Assembly: GCF_030397665.1 (NCBI RefSeq)
Contig: NZ_JAPUBT010000013.1
Span: forward strand, 62,001 to 126,000
Length of the DNA stretch: 64,000 nucleotides
Source: Janthinobacterium sp. SUN073
Lineage (GTDB): Bacteria; Pseudomonadota; Gammaproteobacteria; Burkholderiales; Burkholderiaceae_D
Direction of reading: 5' to 3'
A program made the position numbers and the translations under genes. The notes beneath the pieces were generated by a model. The model saw nothing but the letters and a program-made list of their open reading frames with translations. It did no database searches and was not told where the DNA came from. Of the stretch, positions 27,560 through 36,991 are shown piece by piece. Position 1 is the first letter of the stretch. Every line of letters begins with the position of its first letter.

Positions 27560-27578
27560 GCGCAGTCATATCGGTACG

Positions 27579-27604
27579 AAAAAGGAGCTTCGGCTCCTTT
27601 TTTT
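27579..27604 (+). terminator. rdgC terminator
   Basis: AAAAAGGAGC-TTCG-GCTCCTTTTTTT, an ultra-stable UUCG loop hairpin with T run, 20 bases after the stop. Confidence 0.95.
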
Positions 27605-27637
27605 CGCCTGTGCTTTTAGCCCTGTCCTGCCATCGGC

Positions 27638-28123
27638 TTACAAGGGCTGGAACACCCCGGCGGCGCGGTTCTTTTGCACATTGTCCCAGGCGAAGATCTG
27701 GCCATTCATGGCCACGTACACGCCGGCTGGCAAGGTTTGCGCCACGCCGCAGGCAAAGCCCAGGTTGAACAGGGCATCGGAGTTGTCGATTTCGTAGGGA
27801 ATCATGGCGCCCGTCAAAATCACCGTTTGCTGCAGGTTCGCCGCGCCCAGCACTTGCGCCGTCTCGCGCATGGTGTCGGTGCCGTGGATGATGACGATGG
27901 CTTTCTCCTGTGCCGCGCGGCACGAGGCCAGCACGCGCTGGCGGTCCGCATCCTGCATGTCGAGCGAATCGAGCAGGGGCAGTTGCTCCAGGGCCACGGG
28001 CGCCGTCATGCGCGCGCGGGCAATCGCTGCCGGCAAATGACTGTCGGAAAAGCCCAGGGTACCGTTCAATTCGTTGTAGTGTTTGTCGAAAGTGCCGCCA
28101 GTGGCGAGTATGCGCAAAGTCAT
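27638..28123 (-). CDS. short asparaginase-like protein (N-terminal domain only)
   Basis: A 161-residue protein matching only the N-terminal domain of L-asparaginases: LATGGTFDK with the nucleophile threonine (T11) near the N-terminus and HGTDTMRET with the second catalytic Thr-Asp pair. Normal asparaginases have about 330 residues and a C-terminal domain that completes the dimer active site. That domain is absent, and the frame ends with a clean stop, so this looks like a stable short family rather than a fresh truncation. No ribosome binding site is clear. Activity on asparagine is doubtful. Confidence 0.8.
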   Translation of the reverse strand: MTLRILATGGTFDKHYNELNGTLGFSDSHLPAAIARARMTAPVALEQLPLLDSLDMQDADRQRVLASCRAAQEKAIVIIHGTDTMRETAQVLGAANLQQTVILTGAMIPYEIDNSDALFNLGFACGVAQTLPAGVYVAMNGQIFAWDNVQKNRAAGVFQPL

Positions 28124-28275
28124 GATGTGGTCACGATGTCAGTGGAGAATGACGCGCATGATAGCGTGGATTGTGTGCCTTGCGTGAATGGCGGGCCCGT
28201 TGTGGATCGCAACTGGAAAATTTGGCCATCTGTGAGTACACTGGTTTCTTTGTTTGCCTGCCACCCTGACTCCGT

Positions 28276-29049
28276 ATGAAAGCGCTCGCTCCCGGCACCG
28301 TCATTTTTCACCGCCACCGCGGCTATGGCGTCATCACGTCCGTCAATTTGCTGACGGGCTGGATCGCCGCCCGTTTCGGCAGCGAAGCGCGCACCCTGGA
28401 CCTGAACCTGTCGACCGACGACGTGCAGTTTGCCGATGGCGAAGCGATCCTGTTTCGCCGCGCGCCGCCCGACCGCATGCCGCATGCGCGCCTGATGACC
28501 ATGGTGCGCGAGCTGCACCAGGCCGGTTATCAAAAACTGTATCTGTATTCCTGGCCCAAGCCGTCCGGCCTGCATTGGCGCTGGCATTTGTTTACGGGGC
28601 CGCGCGACTGGATGCAACGGCCCTGGCGCGAAGGCTGGTACGGTTCGGGCGCCGACTACAACGTCAACCCCGTGATGGGCTGGGGCGATACGCCCGGTGC
28701 CACCACCGGCGAGCTGATCGATGCCCTGGCCCGTTTCGATCCGCAAGGCCTGGCGCAGGCGCTGGGGCGCGACGACGACCATAGCGCGTGGTTTGGCCGC
28801 GTCTGCGACGCTCTATTACCCAACTATATGTACAGCCTGGACATGCAGCGTACCCCCGGCGAGCCCTTGCAGGACATGCCACCCGTGCCGGTCGTGGCCG
28901 TGCGCGCCGGCGTGGCGCCGTATGCCGGGCCGGACATCGCCTGGCCACCCGGCTGGGCCGGCCTGTGGCGCGGCCGGCACGCGCTGGCCGCGCCCGCCAT
29001 CCGCATCACGGGCGAGCCTGACCTCATCAAGGGGTTTCAGCGCTCCTGA
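28276..29049 (+). CDS. hypothetical protein
   Basis: A 257-residue soluble protein that I cannot assign. The N-terminal 70 residues look like a small beta-barrel (FHRHRGYGVITSVNLLTG), and the middle is rich in Trp, Arg and Tyr (LYLYSWPKPSGLHWRWHLF). No signal peptide or membrane span is seen. Base composition and codon use match its neighbours, so it is probably a real gene. Its 3' end overlaps the convergent dehydrogenase gene by 13 bases. Confidence 0.75.
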   Translation: MKALAPGTVIFHRHRGYGVITSVNLLTGWIAARFGSEARTLDLNLSTDDVQFADGEAILFRRAPPDRMPHARLMTMVRELHQAGYQKLYLYSWPKPSGLHWRWHLFTGPRDWMQRPWREGWYGSGADYNVNPVMGWGDTPGATTGELIDALARFDPQGLAQALGRDDDHSAWFGRVCDALLPNYMYSLDMQRTPGEPLQDMPPVPVVAVRAGVAPYAGPDIAWPPGWAGLWRGRHALAAPAIRITGEPDLIKGFQRS

Positions 29050-30050
29050 GGGGCTTGCCGCGCATGCTGCAACACCTCGGGATTGAGCAGGCGCGTGCAT
29101 TGACCCTGCGTAAAATCGACGATGTTTTGCAGGGCGTAGCGGAAGTACAGCTCATAGCTGTCACGCTCGACGTAGCCCAGGTGTGGCGTGGCCAGCACGT
29201 TCGGCAGCAGCAGCAATGGCGCGCCTGGCGGCAGCGGCTCGTCCGTAAACACGTCCAGCGCGGCGGCGCCCGGGCACCCCTGCTGCAGCGCCGCTTCCAG
29301 CGCGCCCTCGGCCACCAGCTCGGCGCGGCTGGTGTTGACGAACAGGGACGTCGGCTTCATGCGCGCCAGGTCGTCGCTTGTTACCAGGCCGCGCGTGGCG
29401 TCGGACAGGCGCAGGTGCAAGCTCAATACGTCGGCTTGTTCAAAGAAGGCTGCGCGTGAAACCGCCGCCGTATCGCCGGCCGCCACGGCCGCCGCGCGGC
29501 TCGCTTCGCTGCCCCACACGAGGATAGTCATGCCGAAGGCGCGGCCATAGCCGGCGATCAGTTGACCGATCTTGCCGTAGCCCCAGATCGCCAGGGTGCG
29601 CCCTTTTAATACCGTGCCCAGCGTGTTGCGCGCCGGCTCGATGGATGACGTTTGCCACAGCCCTTCCTGTAAATGTTGCGCGTATGGCACGATCTTGCGC
29701 TGCGCCGCCATGATCAGCGCCCACGTCAGTTCGGCCGGCGCCGTGGGCGAGCCGATGCCTTCGGCGATGGCGATGCCCAGTTCCGTGGCGGCCGCCACAT
29801 CGATGTGTCCGCTGACCTTGCCCGTTTGCGAAATCAGTTTCAGGTTCGGCAGTTTCGACAGCAAGGCGCGGTTGAAACTGCTGCGTTCCCGGATCAGCAC
29901 CAGTGCGTCGAACGGCGCCAGGCGGATGGCCAGCTGACCCAGTCCCCGCGCCGTATTGCTGAACACTTTGACCTCGTGGCCATCGAGCAATTTGAAGCAA
30001 TCGAGGCTGCGCACGGCATCCTGGTAATCATCGAGTATGGCAATTTTCAT
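29037..30050 (-). CDS. D-2-hydroxyacid dehydrogenase family protein
   Basis: A 337-residue NAD-dependent oxidoreductase of the D-isomer 2-hydroxyacid dehydrogenase family. The Rossmann motif GYGKIG (about 156) is present, as are the catalytic Arg (NTSRAEL), Glu (DVFTDEPL) and His (ATPHLGY) regions. Substrates in this family range from glycerate and lactate to phosphoglycerate; the sequence alone does not decide. It is divergent from pckG, with a 328-base region between them that holds repeated half-sites. Confidence 0.9.
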   Translation of the reverse strand: MKIAILDDYQDAVRSLDCFKLLDGHEVKVFSNTARGLGQLAIRLAPFDALVLIRERSSFNRALLSKLPNLKLISQTGKVSGHIDVAAATELGIAIAEGIGSPTAPAELTWALIMAAQRKIVPYAQHLQEGLWQTSSIEPARNTLGTVLKGRTLAIWGYGKIGQLIAGYGRAFGMTILVWGSEASRAAAVAAGDTAAVSRAAFFEQADVLSLHLRLSDATRGLVTSDDLARMKPTSLFVNTSRAELVAEGALEAALQQGCPGAAALDVFTDEPLPPGAPLLLLPNVLATPHLGYVERDSYELYFRYALQNIVDFTQGQCTRLLNPEVLQHARQAPQER

Positions 30051-30378
30051 GGTGGATGGCCGATTTTAGTAAGGATTTGGTAGGGAAATAACAGGATACG
30101 GGAAATGCTGAATAGCCTACTACATTAGTCAAGCTATTCTCCTACATTTTTGCGAGAATAGCTGATTGGCGGGTGTACAATCGCCGGCACTTTTGAAGCT
30201 TCCTGATTATAGTTATAGCGCAAACTGTTCCCGCAGCCTGGGTGCATGATCCAGGTAAACGACACCAGAGCCCTGCCCGCGTGAAGACGCCGCCCGCAGT
30301 GAGCCGCAGCCACCTCTCAACGATGCTGCCTGTCTTGCCGGAATGACCAGAATTTCTTTTATTGGTATTGGAGGTAAT
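30051..30378. other. regulatory region between the dehydrogenase gene and pckG
   Basis: No gene is supported here. It holds three alternating half-sites (30110-30162), a possible -10 TACAAT at 30176-30181 for pckG and a leader of roughly 190 bases before the pckG start. Confidence 0.6.
30110..30163. promoter_or_regulatory. three phased GAATAGC half-sites
   Basis: GAATAGC (30110), GCTATTC (30133) and GAATAGC (30156) alternate in direction with exactly 23 bases from start to start. The last two extend to a perfect 10-base inverted repeat (AGCTATTCTC / GAGAATAGCT, 12-base spacer). The array is placed to control both the divergent dehydrogenase gene and pckG. The binding protein is unknown. Confidence 0.6.
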
Positions 30379-32250
30379 ATGAATCAGCCCGTCATGGGTG
30401 GCGTCGCCGCACTCAACGTCCCAGCTTATATTAAACAACAGAAACTGATCAACTGGGTGGCCGACATTGCCGCGCTGACCAAGCCGGAGCGTATTTACTG
30501 GTGCGATGGTTCGCAGGAAGAGTACGAGCGCCTGTGTGCCGAAATGGTTGCCAGCGGCACCATGAAAAAACTGAATGCCGAAAAGCGCCCGAATTCCTAC
30601 CTGGCCTGCTCGGATCCGAGCGACGTGGCCCGCGTCGAAGACCGCACGTATATCTGCTCGGCAACGAAAGAGGCGGCCGGCCCGACGAATAACTGGACCG
30701 AGCCTGGCGAAATGCGCCACACCCTGAACGGCCTGTTCGATGGCTGCATGCGCGGCCGTACCATGTACGTCGTGCCATTCTCGATGGGCCCGCTGGGTTC
30801 GCCCATCGCGCACATCGGCGTGGAACTGTCCGATTCACCGTATGTCGCCGTGAACATGAAGGTCATGACCCGCATGGGCCGCGCCGTGTACGACGTGCTG
30901 GGCACCGATGGCGAATTCGTGCCGTGCGTGCACAGCGTGGGTGCACCGCTGGCAGCCGGCCAGCAAGACGTGAAATGGCCGTGCAACAGCACCAAGTACA
31001 TCGTGCATTTCCCGGAAACGCGTGAAATCTGGTCCTTCGGTTCGGGCTATGGCGGCAACGCCTTGCTGGGCAAGAAATGTTTCGCCCTGCGCATCGCCTC
31101 GAACATGGGCTACCAGGAAGCGCAAGCGTCCGACAACAACCCGGGCTGGCTGGCCGAACACATGCTGATCCTCGGTGTGGAATCGCCGGAAGGCAAGAAG
31201 CATTACGTCGCGGCAGCGTTTCCATCGGCTTGCGGCAAGACCAACTTCGCCATGCTGATCCCGCCGGCAAGTTTTAATGGCTGGAAAGTGACCACCATCG
31301 GCGACGATATCGCCTGGATCAAGCCCGGTGCCGATGGCCGCCTGTACGCGATCAACCCGGAAGCCGGTTACTTCGGCGTGGCGCCGGGCACCAACGAAAA
31401 AACCAATTACAACTGCATGGCGTCCATGCGCGACAACACGATCTTCACCAACGTGGCGCTGACGGACGATGGCGATGTCTGGTGGGAAGGTTTGACGAAA
31501 GAAGCTCCAAGCCACCTGATCGACTGGCAGGGCAAGGACTGGACGCCGGCGTCCGGCACCAAGGCGGCGCACCCGAATGCGCGCTTCACTGTTGCTGCCA
31601 CGCAAAATCCGGTGATCGACGCAGCCTGGGACGATCCGGCCGGCGTGCCGATCTCGGCCTTCATTTTCGGTGGCCGCCGCTCCACCACCGTGCCGCTGGT
31701 CACCGAAGCGCGCAACTGGGTCGAAGGCGTCTACATGGCCGCCACCATGGGTTCCGAAACGACGGCCGCTGCCGTGGGCCAGATGGGCGTCGTGCGCCGC
31801 GATCCATTTGCCATGTTGCCGTTTATCGGCTATAACATGAGCGATTACTTCCAGCATTGGCTGGACATGGGTGTCAAGGTGGGCAAGGTCAATCCGGCGG
31901 CCCTGCCGAAGATCTACTGCGTCAACTGGTTCCGCACGGACGAGGCAGGCAAGTTCGTTTGGCCTGGCTTTGGCGACAATATGCGCGTGCTGAAGTGGAT
32001 GCTGGAGCGTATCGAAGGCACGGCGGGCGGCGTGGAAAACCTGTTCGGCACGACGCCGCAGTATGGCGACCTGAACTGGGATGGCTTGCCATTCACGCAG
32101 CAACAGTTCGATACCATCACTTCGATCGACAAGGCGGCGTGGCGGGACGAATTGAAATTGCATACGGAGTTGTTTGAAAAACTCGCGTATCATCTGCCGC
32201 AAGAATTGGCAGATCACAAGGCTGCGCTGGAAAAGCGGCTGAGTGCATAA
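30379..32250 (+). CDS. pckG: phosphoenolpyruvate carboxykinase (GTP)
   Basis: A 623-residue GTP-dependent PEP carboxykinase that converts oxaloacetate to PEP for gluconeogenesis. The kinase P-loop ([11 protein letters not shown], about 274), the metal-binding DDIAWIK, and the N-terminal YWCDGSQEE stretch are conserved. ATG 30379 is chosen because GGAGG lies 5 bases upstream; a longer frame from 30343 is less plausible. A long leader and a repeated-site array upstream suggest carbon-source control, in keeping with the dicarboxylate uptake genes elsewhere in the window. Confidence 0.96.
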   Translation: MNQPVMGGVAALNVPAYIKQQKLINWVADIAALTKPERIYWCDGSQEEYERLCAEMVASGTMKKLNAEKRPNSYLACSDPSDVARVEDRTYICSATKEAAGPTNNWTEPGEMRHTLNGLFDGCMRGRTMYVVPFSMGPLGSPIAHIGVELSDSPYVAVNMKVMTRMGRAVYDVLGTDGEFVPCVHSVGAPLAAGQQDVKWPCNSTKYIVHFPETREIWSFGSGYGGNALLGKKCFALRIASNMGYQEAQASDNNPGWLAEHMLILGVESPEGKKHYVAAAFPSACGKTNFAMLIPPASFNGWKVTTIGDDIAWIKPGADGRLYAINPEAGYFGVAPGTNEKTNYNCMASMRDNTIFTNVALTDDGDVWWEGLTKEAPSHLIDWQGKDWTPASGTKAAHPNARFTVAATQNPVIDAAWDDPAGVPISAFIFGGRRSTTVPLVTEARNWVEGVYMAATMGSETTAAAVGQMGVVRRDPFAMLPFIGYNMSDYFQHWLDMGVKVGKVNPAALPKIYCVNWFRTDEAGKFVWPGFGDNMRVLKWMLERIEGTAGGVENLFGTTPQYGDLNWDGLPFTQQQFDTITSIDKAAWRDELKLHTELFEKLAYHLPQELADHKAALEKRLSA

Positions 32251-32340
32251 AGTTTAGTAGTGGGGGAGAAACACGTCGGCGAAGACTGGCGTGCGATAAA
32301 TGACACGCCGGCAATGACTGGGGTGCTAGCAAAAAGAGAA

Positions 32341-32377
32341 ACGGCGCGGATTGCATGAGCATTCCGCGCCGTTTTTT
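32341..32377 (+). terminator. pckG terminator
   Basis: ACGGCGCGGA pairs with TCCGCGCCGT around a 12-base loop, with a T run, about 90 bases after the stop. Confidence 0.85.
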
Positions 32378-32433
32378 ATTGTAGGTATAATAATTGTCCT
32401 GTGGAAATTATTTGCTGTCATGCCTGCTCAAAA

Positions 32434-32955
32434 ATGAAAAAAACGATCATCATCAGCAGCACCGTGGCCGCCTGCCTGCTCGGTGGCGGCGCCCATGCCG
32501 AGCACCGCCAGGATTGCGAGAGCATCGAATATGCCCGGCAGTATGGCGTCACGCTGGAAGCAGGGCTGAAGAGCAACGTCGAGCGCATGCGCCAGCAGCA
32601 GGCGCGCTATCACAAGACACTCGATGGCATGCTTGCAGAAATGAAGCAAGGCGGTATCTGGTCCGATGAGGACGCCGGCCGTTTCTTCCAGACCGTGTGG
32701 ACGGATGAGGAGGGCAAGGCGGTCGACGCGCAACGCCAGAAGGCTGGCGAGCGCTACAAAGTCCAGGCGATGGCGGCGCAAGCCTGGAATGGCCAACGCG
32801 GCCAGTCGCCGGAAATGCTGCGGGGCATGTGCCTGCTTGGGCCGCGCCTGCTGGAAGACGGTGCGGCGCTGTATGAGGCGCTTGAGTACTCCTGGGCCTA
32901 TATGCAGACGAAACTGGAACGCGTTGCCAAAGCAAGCAAGGTGAGCAAACCCTGA
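32434..32955 (+). CDS. secreted hypothetical protein
   Basis: A 173-residue protein with a signal peptide (MKKTIIISSTVAACLLGGGAHA) and a helical, charged mature part with three cysteines. ATG 32434 is taken as start since it opens the signal peptide; a GTG at 32401 in frame would add 11 residues. It stands alone between two terminators. No known family is recognised. Confidence 0.7.
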   Translation: MKKTIIISSTVAACLLGGGAHAEHRQDCESIEYARQYGVTLEAGLKSNVERMRQQQARYHKTLDGMLAEMKQGGIWSDEDAGRFFQTVWTDEEGKAVDAQRQKAGERYKVQAMAAQAWNGQRGQSPEMLRGMCLLGPRLLEDGAALYEALEYSWAYMQTKLERVAKASKVSKP

Positions 32956-32970
32956 CGTTTGTGCGGAAAC

Positions 32971-33012
32971 AAAAAATGGCGCGAATTGTCTGGACAATCC
33001 GCGCCATTTTTT
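32971..33012. terminator. bidirectional terminator before uvrA 3' end
   Basis: AAAAAATGGCGCG pairs with CGCGCCATTTTTT around a partly self-paired loop; it serves the secreted protein gene and converging uvrA. Confidence 0.9.
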
Positions 33013-33025
33013 CAAGTGCTGCAGC

Positions 33026-35875
33026 TTATTGCTTCAGCAGCGGCCCCAGGTATTTACCCGTCACGCTGGCCGGGTTCAGCGCCACATCTTCCGGCGTGCC
33101 CGTGGCAATGATCTGCCCGCCACCGGCGCCGCCTTCCGGGCCCAGGTCGACCAGCCAGTCGGCCGTCTTGATGACGTCCAGGTTGTGCTCGATGATGACG
33201 AGGGTGTTGCCCTGGTCGCGCAGGCGGTGGATGACTTTCAGCAGCAAATCGATGTCGTGGAAGTGCAAGCCCGTCGTCGGTTCATCGAGGATGTACAGGG
33301 TGCGGCCCGTGTCGCGCTTCGATAATTCCAGCGACAGTTTGACGCGCTGCGCCTCGCCGCCGGACAGGGTGGTGGCGCTCTGGCCCAGCTTGATGTAGCC
33401 CAGGCCCACGTCGAGCAGCGTTTGCAGCTTGCGCGCGATCAAGGGCACTGGCTTGAAGAATTCATGCGCCTCTTCCACCGTCATGCCCAGCACTTCCGTG
33501 ATGCTCTTGCCCTTGTAGTGCACTTCCAGGGTTTCGCGGTTGTAGCGCTTGCCATGGCACACGTCGCACGGCACGTAGACGTCGGGCAGGAAGTGCATCT
33601 CGACCTTGATCACGCCATCGCCCTGGCACGCTTCACAGCGTCCGCCCTTCACGTTGAACGAGAAGCGGCCTGCGCTGTAGCCGCGTTCCTTGGCCGTCGG
33701 CACGGTGGAGAACAAGTCGCGGATCGGGGTAAACAAGCCCGTGTAGGTGGCGGGGTTCGAGCGCGGCGTGCGGCCGATCGGCGCCTGGTCGACGGAAATG
33801 ACTTTGTCGAAATGTTCCAGGCCGCTGATCGATTCGTGCGGCGCCGGTTCCGTCTGCGAACCGTACAGATGGCGCGACAGCGCCGGATACAGGGTATCGT
33901 TGACGAGCGACGATTTGCCCGAGCCGGAGACGCCCGTCACGCACGTCATCAATCCCACCGGCAAGCTCAGCGACACTTTTTTCAGGTTGTTGCCCGTCGC
34001 GCCAGTAATGACCAATTGCTTTTCCGGATTGCTGACATGGCGCTTGTTTGGTACGGCGATTTTCAGCTTGCCGTTCAGGTATTGCGCCGTCAGCGATTTC
34101 TTGTTTTTGAGAATGTCTTGCAGGGTGCCTTCGGCGATGATTTCGCCGCCGTGTACGCCCGCGCCGATGCCCATGTCGACGATGTAGTCGGCCGTGCGGA
34201 TGGCGTCTTCATCGTGCTCGACCACCAGCACGCTGTTGCCGATGTCGCGCAAGTGTTTCAGCGTTTCGATCAGGCGGTCATTATCGCGCTGATGCAAGCC
34301 GATCGACGGTTCGTCGAGCACATACATGACGCCCGTCAAACCGGAGCCGATTTGCGACGCGAGGCGGATGCGCTGTGCTTCACCGCCCGACAGCGTGTCG
34401 GCGCTGCGGTCCAGCGACAGGTAATCGAGGCCCACATTGTTGAGGAACTTCAGGCGCGAAATGATTTCTTTCACGACGCGATCGGCGATTTCCTTCTTGG
34501 CGCCCGTCAGTTTCAGTTTTTCAAAGAATTCCAGCGTCTCGCGCAGCGGTTTTCCCGCCACTTCATAGATGGCGCGCTGCTGCTTGCCCGTGCCGACCTT
34601 GACGAAGCGCGCTTCCACGCGCAGGCGCGCGCCATCGCATGAGGGGCAGCATTTCTCATTGATGAACTTGGCCAGTTCTTCCTTGACGGCCATCGAATCC
34701 GTCTCGCGGTAGCGGCGCTGCAGATTGTTGACCACGCCTTCGAACGTGTGTTCCTTGATGACGGTGCGGCCCCGTTCGTTCACATAGGTAAACGGAATCA
34801 CTTGCTTGCCGGAACCGTACAACACGGCCTGCTGGGCATTCAGTGCCAGTTGCTCGAACGGCATGTCCAGGTCGAATTCATAATACGCGGCCAGGTTCGA
34901 CAGCATCTGGAAGTAAAACTGGTTGCGGCGGTCCCAGCCCTTGACGGCGCCGGAGGCCAGCGACAGATTCGGGAACGCGACGATGCGTTTCGGGTCAAAG
35001 AATTCGATGTGCCCCAGGCCGTCGCATTCCGGGCAGGCACCCATCGGGTTGTTGAACGAGAACAAACGCGGTTCCAGTTCCTGCAGGGAATAGCCACACA
35101 CATTGCAGGCGAACTTGTTGGAGTACACGTGTTCCTGCGCGGTATCCATTTCGTAGGCAATGGCGCGGCCATCGGCCAGGCGCAGGGCCGTCTCGAAACT
35201 TTCCGCCAGGCGCTGCTTGATGTCCTGGTTCACCTTGACCCGGTCGATGACGACGTCGATCGTGTGTTTTTCCGTTTTCTTCAATTTCGGCAGGTCATCG
35301 ACTTCATAGATCTTGGCCGCATGCGTGCCGCTCTGTACGCGAAAGCGCACGAAGCCCTGCGCCTGCATCTGCTCGAACAGGTCGACGTGTTCGCCCTTGC
35401 GGTTGGCGACGACGGGCGCGAGTATCATCAGCTTGGTGTCTTCCGGCATGGCCAGCACGGCATCGACCATTTGCGACACGGATTGCGCGGCCAGCGCATT
35501 TTCCGGGTGGTCGGGGCAGTACGGCGTGCCCACGCGCGCGTACAGCAGGCGCAGATAATCGTGGATTTCCGTCACGGTGCCCACCGTTGAGCGCGGGTTG
35601 TGCGACGTTGCCTTCTGTTCGATGGAGATGGCGGGCGATAAGCCCTCGATCAGGTCGACATCCGGCTTTTCCATCAATTGCAGGAACTGGCGCGCGTACG
35701 CCGACAGCGATTCGACATAGCGGCGCTGGCCCTCCGCGTACAAGGTGTCGAAGGCCAGCGAGGACTTGCCGGAGCCGGACAGGCCGGTAATCACGATCAG
35801 CTTATTGCGCGGCAAATCGAGATTGATATTCTTGAGGTTATGCGTGCGAGCGCCGCGAATGCGGATCTGTTCCAT
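33026..35875 (-). CDS. uvrA: excinuclease ABC subunit A
   Basis: A 949-residue damage-recognition ATPase of nucleotide excision repair. Two ABC modules are visible, each with a Walker A ([12 protein letters not shown] near 31; [12 protein letters not shown] near 645) and an LSGGEAQR signature. The zinc modules (CNVCGYSL with [14 protein letters not shown] with CDVCHG) are intact. It is divergent from ssb, as in E. coli, with a near-consensus LexA box between them. Confidence 0.98.
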   Translation of the reverse strand: MEQIRIRGARTHNLKNINLDLPRNKLIVITGLSGSGKSSLAFDTLYAEGQRRYVESLSAYARQFLQLMEKPDVDLIEGLSPAISIEQKATSHNPRSTVGTVTEIHDYLRLLYARVGTPYCPDHPENALAAQSVSQMVDAVLAMPEDTKLMILAPVVANRKGEHVDLFEQMQAQGFVRFRVQSGTHAAKIYEVDDLPKLKKTEKHTIDVVIDRVKVNQDIKQRLAESFETALRLADGRAIAYEMDTAQEHVYSNKFACNVCGYSLQELEPRLFSFNNPMGACPECDGLGHIEFFDPKRIVAFPNLSLASGAVKGWDRRNQFYFQMLSNLAAYYEFDLDMPFEQLALNAQQAVLYGSGKQVIPFTYVNERGRTVIKEHTFEGVVNNLQRRYRETDSMAVKEELAKFINEKCCPSCDGARLRVEARFVKVGTGKQQRAIYEVAGKPLRETLEFFEKLKLTGAKKEIADRVVKEIISRLKFLNNVGLDYLSLDRSADTLSGGEAQRIRLASQIGSGLTGVMYVLDEPSIGLHQRDNDRLIETLKHLRDIGNSVLVVEHDEDAIRTADYIVDMGIGAGVHGGEIIAEGTLQDILKNKKSLTAQYLNGKLKIAVPNKRHVSNPEKQLVITGATGNNLKKVSLSLPVGLMTCVTGVSGSGKSSLVNDTLYPALSRHLYGSQTEPAPHESISGLEHFDKVISVDQAPIGRTPRSNPATYTGLFTPIRDLFSTVPTAKERGYSAGRFSFNVKGGRCEACQGDGVIKVEMHFLPDVYVPCDVCHGKRYNRETLEVHYKGKSITEVLGMTVEEAHEFFKPVPLIARKLQTLLDVGLGYIKLGQSATTLSGGEAQRVKLSLELSKRDTGRTLYILDEPTTGLHFHDIDLLLKVIHRLRDQGNTLVIIEHNLDVIKTADWLVDLGPEGGAGGGQIIATGTPEDVALNPASVTGKYLGPLLKQ

Positions 35876-36068
35876 GTGATTGCCTTGCTTTCAGTGAGTG
35901 GTGCGGCCGGCGCATTGTGCCTGGGTGCGGATGAGGAGCCACAACGGGTCAACCTGTAACTATAGCCGGGTTTTGCTCTGCATGCCTGAGGTGTCCATGG
36001 GCGGATTGCGCCGCCAGGCGAACGTGCCCCGACAAAGTTTGATACAGATGCGTGCAGACGTTTAAACA

Positions 36069-36084
36069 CTGTATATAATACCAG
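36069..36084. promoter_or_regulatory. LexA box between uvrA and ssb
   Basis: CTGTATATAATACCAG differs from CTGT-N8-ACAG by one base, and its core is nearly the same as that of the dinB box. It lies 194 bases before uvrA and 173 before ssb; the same arrangement is known in E. coli. Confidence 0.75.
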
Positions 36085-36183
36085 TATTCAAGTTTCTTGT
36101 TTTCACCTGCCATGAAAAAAACGTGCTGCCGCACGGGAGAGGGCGTCCGCCAGAAAGCGTGTGCTTTGCGCCGCGTGGTCGCT

Positions 36184-36189
36184 TATAAT
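36184..36189 (+). promoter_or_regulatory. ssb -10 box
   Basis: Perfect TATAAT, 67 bases before the ssb start. The -35 at the right distance (GTGCTT) is poor. Confidence 0.55.
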
Positions 36190-36194
36190 CCTCG

Positions 36195-36208
36195 TTTAGT
36201 ACACTAAA
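36195..36208. promoter_or_regulatory. inverted repeat at the ssb transcription start
   Basis: TTTAGT-AC-ACTAAA, a perfect 6-2-6 repeat placed five bases after the -10 box, which is where RNA synthesis should begin. It could be an operator for an unknown repressor. Confidence 0.45.
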
Positions 36209-36256
36209 CTACCGCGCGGGACACCGGCTCCCGCTGCAGTTCATCAGGAGTTATTC

Positions 36257-36769
36257 ATGGCATCAGTCAACAAAGTCATCATCGTCGGCAATCTGGGCCG
36301 TGACCCGGAAATCCGCTACATGCCTAGCGGCGACGCGATCGCCAACATCGCCGTGGCCACTTCGTACAAATCGAAGGACCGCAATACGGGCGAACAAAAA
36401 GAATTGACAGAGTGGCACCGTATCTCGTTTTTCGGCCGCCTGGCGGAAATCGTCGGCCAATACCTGAAAAAAGGCTCGTCCGTCTACGTCGAAGGCCGTC
36501 TGCAAACGCGTAAATACACGGACAAGGACGGCGTCGAGAAGTACGCAACCGACATCATCGCGGAACAGATGCAAATGCTGGGCGGTCGCTCCGGCATGGG
36601 CGGCGATGCCGGCGGTGGCGATGATAGCTACGGCGGTGGTGGCGGCGGCTACGACGCCCCGGCCCCGCGCCAGGCACCCGCTCCGCGTCCAGCCCCGGCA
36701 CCGGCACCACGCCCGGCACCGAAGCCAGCACCGAACTTCTCGGATATGGATGACGATATTCCGTTCTAA
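36257..36769 (+). CDS. ssb: single-stranded DNA-binding protein
   Basis: A 170-residue SSB: OB-fold (residues 1-110, beginning [20 protein letters not shown]), a Gly/Pro/Ala-rich disordered linker and the acidic tip DMDDDIPF that binds partner proteins. It coats single-stranded DNA in replication, repair and recombination. CAGGAG precedes the start by six bases, and a terminator follows. Confidence 0.98.
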   Translation: MASVNKVIIVGNLGRDPEIRYMPSGDAIANIAVATSYKSKDRNTGEQKELTEWHRISFFGRLAEIVGQYLKKGSSVYVEGRLQTRKYTDKDGVEKYATDIIAEQMQMLGGRSGMGGDAGGGDDSYGGGGGGYDAPAPRQAPAPRPAPAPAPRPAPKPAPNFSDMDDDIPF

Positions 36770-36794
36770 GACGCAATACGACTCATCTGTAAAC

Positions 36795-36830
36795 AACGCC
36801 TCGCACATCCTTGATTTGCGAGGCGTTTTT
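36795..36830 (+). terminator. ssb terminator
   Basis: AACGCCTCGCA pairs with TGCGAGGCGTT followed by a T run. Confidence 0.9.
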
Positions 36831-36991
36831 ATTGGATGTTTGGGTCTCTTTTCGGTGCTGCCGGCTTCAGTTCAAGCGGATAAGCGCTCTCTTCCTTGAT
36901 CTATGTTGGTGATCGCCATCATGGCCCCCCCTATAATTTAAGGACTGCTCTTGGCACTTCATCCGCAGTGCCACACCAGAATAGGGAGACC

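Larger units (their letters stand above)
35876..36256. other. uvrA/ssb divergent control region
   Basis: A 381-base region without a credible gene. It holds an SOS box (36069-36084), a TATAAT box for ssb (36184-36189) and a symmetrical site just after it (36195-36208). The ssb ribosome binding site is CAGGAG at 36245-36250. Confidence 0.7.
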
